DNA from: an uncultured Sutterella sp.
GTDB taxonomy: Bacteria > Pseudomonadota > Gammaproteobacteria > Burkholderiales > Burkholderiaceae_F
NCBI GenBank assembly: GCA_937943605.1
Contig: CALEAW010000033.1
Location: 1-32,715 of the forward strand
Reading direction: 5' to 3'
DNA: 32,715 nt
Within the stretch, counting starts at the first letter, position 1. Each line of letters starts with the position of its first letter. The notes beneath the pieces were generated by a model. It saw only the letters and a program-made list of their open reading frames with translations, did not search any database and was not told the origin of the DNA. The translations under genes were made by a program, and so were the position numbers. Positions 30,792 through 32,715 of the stretch are shown one piece after another.

Positions 30792-31721
30792 ATGTCTAAT
30801 TTTGAACGTTGCGTCATCGCTACCCGAGAAAGTCCCCTGGCCATGTGGCAGGCCTTACATATTCAGGCTGTTCTTCGCGAACGCTATCCGTCTGCGACGG
30901 TTGATCTCCTCGGTATGACGACGCGTGGCGACCAAATCCTTGACCGTACGCTTTCCAAGGTGGGCGGCAAAGGTCTTTTCACAAAGGAACTTGAAGTGGC
31001 CATGATGGAAGGTGAAGCAGATTTGGCTGTGCATTCCCTCAAGGACGTTCCGATGGAATTGCTCGAAGGTTTCGAACTTGTGGCTGTGAGCGAACGCGAA
31101 GACCCGCGCGACGCCTTCGTGTCTCCGAAGTATCAAAGCCTTGACGAAATGCCCGCGGGTGCCCGTGTGGGTACGGCGAGTTTGCGTCGCGAGCTCATGA
31201 TCCGCATGAATTATCCGCATCTTGAAGTGCTTCCGATTCGCGGTAATGTGGGTACGCGTCTTCGTAAGCTCGATGCCGGTGAATTTGATGCGCTTGTGAT
31301 GGCTTCTGCTGGTCTTAAGCGTCTTGAGTTGCATGACCGTATTCGTTCAATCATTCCAGCTGAAGTGAGCTTACCTTCTCCGGGGCAGGGTGCGCTTGGG
31401 ATCGAAATCCGCGCTGACAATGCTGTAATGCATGAGGCGTTGGCTTTCATTAACGATCCGCATACGCGTGCTTGCTGCACGGCTGAACGTGCTGTTTCTC
31501 GTGCCTTGGGTGGGTCTTGCCAGGTGCCGTTGGCTGCCTATGCCATTGTTGAAGGCGAAGAATTGTGGCTTCGTGCGCTCGTTGGTAACCACAAGACGGG
31601 TGAAGCGATCCGTGCTGAAGTTCGTGGCGATTGGAAGGATCCTGAAACGATCGCGGCCAAGGCAGTCGAAGAACTCCGCCGTCAGGGTGCTGACGCTATA
31701 CTGAAGGCTGTTCTCGGTTAA
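30792..31721 (+). CDS. hemC: Hydroxymethylbilane synthase (porphobilinogen deaminase)
   Basis: A 309-aa enzyme that joins four porphobilinogens into hydroxymethylbilane for heme and related tetrapyrroles. The dipyrromethane cofactor attaches to Cys243 (RALGGSCQVPLAAY), and the catalytic Asp85 is in HSLKDVPMEL. VIATRESPLAMWQA and SKVGGKGLFTKELE are further family motifs. The ATG at 30792 has no strong ribosome binding site. hemD follows after 24 bases, as in most proteobacteria. Confidence 0.97.
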   Translation: MSNFERCVIATRESPLAMWQALHIQAVLRERYPSATVDLLGMTTRGDQILDRTLSKVGGKGLFTKELEVAMMEGEADLAVHSLKDVPMELLEGFELVAVSEREDPRDAFVSPKYQSLDEMPAGARVGTASLRRELMIRMNYPHLEVLPIRGNVGTRLRKLDAGEFDALVMASAGLKRLELHDRIRSIIPAEVSLPSPGQGALGIEIRADNAVMHEALAFINDPHTRACCTAERAVSRALGGSCQVPLAAYAIVEGEELWLRALVGNHKTGEAIRAEVRGDWKDPETIAAKAVEELRRQGADAILKAVLG

Positions 31722-31745
31722 TTTTCGTTCAATCAAGAGGCTTTT

Positions 31746-32522
31746 ATGGCTTTACAAAGGCCTGTCATTTTGATGCGTCCCGGCGAGGCGAATAATCGTC
31801 TTGCCGTTGCTCTTCAAAAGGAAGGTATTGCAAGTTGGCGTTGGCCAGCGTTTCGCATTGAGTTGCCTGCGTCGTCTGGGTGCGAAATGGTGCAAGAGCG
31901 CCTCGCGAATCTCGATGATGTTGAGATGGTGATTTTGCCTAGTCCTGCGGCTGTCGCTGCGACCGCGCATTGGGTGCGTGAGTGGCCTGAGCATATTACG
32001 CTCGCGACCGTAGGTGAGGGTACCGCGAAAGTTATTCGTGCGGCTTGGGGGGCTGATGTTCGTTTGATCTATCCCGAAGGGGATGCCGAAAGCTCGGGTA
32101 GCGAAGCACTCTGGGAAATCTTGAAGAGTCGTGGTGCACCGTCTCGAGTCCTCTTTCTTCGAGGTCAAACAGGGCGCGAATGGTTGCCGACGCAATTTAG
32201 AAGCATGGGTTCAGACGTCGTGACGATGTGTGCCTATGTGCGCGTGCCGATTGAGTTAACGCCAGATCAGCGTAATGACATCTTGATGGCTATGCATGGT
32301 CCGTCTCCTATTGTTTACATCACGAGTACCGACGCAGTCGATGCGCTATTCCATGCGATTCGTCCTATCTCTGAAGTGCGTGAATGGTTAACGAAGGGGA
32401 CAGCTATTACGTTGCATCCTCGTATTGTGGGACGCTTAAAAGAAGCTGGCTTTACGCATATTGAAGTGACGTCCACAGATGATGAAGCGGTGGCTGCACA
32501 TATTCGTGCGAACCTGCAGTAA
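31746..32522 (+). CDS. hemD: Uroporphyrinogen-III synthase
   Basis: A 258-aa HemD, which closes hydroxymethylbilane with inversion of ring D to give uroporphyrinogen III. The family diverges greatly in sequence; support comes from length, two-domain pattern (RPGEANNRLAVALQKEG at the start; IVYITSTDAVDALFHAI late) and position directly after hemC. ATG 31746 has AGAGG about 6 bases upstream. A strong terminator follows at 32589-32647, and the usual hemX is not next. Confidence 0.9.
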   Translation: MALQRPVILMRPGEANNRLAVALQKEGIASWRWPAFRIELPASSGCEMVQERLANLDDVEMVILPSPAAVAATAHWVREWPEHITLATVGEGTAKVIRAAWGADVRLIYPEGDAESSGSEALWEILKSRGAPSRVLFLRGQTGREWLPTQFRSMGSDVVTMCAYVRVPIELTPDQRNDILMAMHGPSPIVYITSTDAVDALFHAIRPISEVREWLTKGTAITLHPRIVGRLKEAGFTHIEVTSTDDEAVAAHIRANLQ

Positions 32523-32525
32523 TCG

Positions 32526-32609
32526 CTAAAGGACTTCTTTCAAACGAAAAATCTCGGCTTCTTTCGGATATAACTGCGCTAAAAATTCAGCAAGTGTTTG
32601 AAATTCCAT
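32526..32609 (-). CDS. Possible 27-aa small protein antisense to the hemD terminator region
   Basis: ATG 32609 to TAG 32526 reads MEFQTLAEFLAQLYPKEAEI plus seven more residues. The composition is protein-like and amphipathic. There is no ribosome binding site (an A/T run precedes the ATG), and part of it forms the hemD terminator stem. It may be a gene remnant. Confidence 0.2.
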   Translation of the reverse strand: MEFQTLAEFLAQLYPKEAEIFRLKEVL

Positions 32610-32647
32610 GAAAAAAAATTAATTTCAACACTTGCTTTTTTTGTTTG
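32589..32647 (+). terminator. Terminator of hemCD
   Basis: AGCAAGTGTTTGAAATT (32589-32605) pairs with AATTTCAACACTTGCT (32621-32636) with one bulged T, followed by TTTTTTTGTTT. Confidence 0.9.
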
Positions 32648-32675
32648 AAAAGGGTATAACTTATACCTGTGTAAT
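32645..32675 (+). promoter_or_regulatory. Promoter with 19-bp spacer and perfect 15-bp palindrome
   Basis: TTGAAA (32645-32650) and TGTAAT (32670-32675) are 19 bases apart. The spacer contains GGTATAACTTATACC (32653-32667), a perfect inverted repeat around a central C. A long spacer with a centred palindrome is the pattern of MerR-type activated promoters. Confidence 0.5.
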
Positions 32676-32693
32676 TCTCTTAATTTTGTTGTT

Positions 32694-32715
32694 ATGGCTT
32701 TCGATCGCGCAAGCG
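32694..32715 (+). CDS. Start of an unidentified gene, cut by the window end
   Basis: An ATG 19 bases after the likely -10 box opens a frame reading MAFDRAS to the end of the window. No ribosome binding site is evident in the short leader. Identity cannot be judged from seven residues. Confidence 0.4.

Overview
The window looks like a chromosomal segment of a betaproteobacterium in Burkholderiales. The clues are a short OmpA with the GLCWRTGFWTPALA segment, a gyrA-serC-pheA...cmk-rpsA...lapB gene order, and a tmRNA tag ending in ALAA. A gut-associated Sutterellaceae-type genome (Sutterella/Parasutterella relatives) is my best guess, but the family is inferred and was not checked by a search.

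Layout. (1) 1-4985 is the right part of an integrated mobile element. A tyrosine recombinase (3381-4700, minus) faces away from the 3' end of ssrA. Beyond it lie repeat-rich DNA with GTGGTC repeats, an unrecognised 351-aa protein, an AlpA-type excisionase/regulator and small phage-island-like ORFs. The left end lies outside the window. (2) 4986-5345 is ssrA (tmRNA, minus), the integration target. (3) 5365-8371 holds gph, ompA and an mtaD-type deaminase, all minus. (4) 8599-18409 is a plus-strand housekeeping block: gyrA, serC, pheA (lacking the chorismate mutase domain), cmk, rpsA, lapB and htpX, with clear intrinsic terminators. (5) 18480-25837 is a complete minus-strand his operon, hisL-G-D-C-B-H-A-F-IE. 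Its architecture is that of E. coli: long HisG, bifunctional HisB, fused HisIE, overlapping genes and a histidine-codon leader peptide with an attenuator. (6) 26034-30048 holds a radical SAM protein, a MATE transporter and an ArnT/PMT-like glycosyltransferase. (7) 30185-30472 is rpmE2 (ribosomal protein bL31 type B). (8) 30792-32522 is hemC-hemD, followed by a terminator, a promoter with a perfect 15-bp palindrome in its spacer, and the first codons of one more gene.

How the parts work together. Most of the window is core metabolism: DNA topology, serine/phenylalanine/histidine biosynthesis, translation and ribosome rescue, envelope homeostasis and heme biosynthesis. Two parts stand out. The his operon appears to have been acquired as a unit, with its attenuation control, from an Enterobacterales-like donor. 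The ssrA-integrated element carries genes I cannot assign, and its int-proximal region has two different repeat families on the two sides of the integrase gene. I saw no CRISPR array, rRNA or tRNA gene. No system here can be called new with confidence from sequence alone. The best candidates are the element's repeat region with its 351-aa orphan protein, and the palindromic promoter at the right edge.
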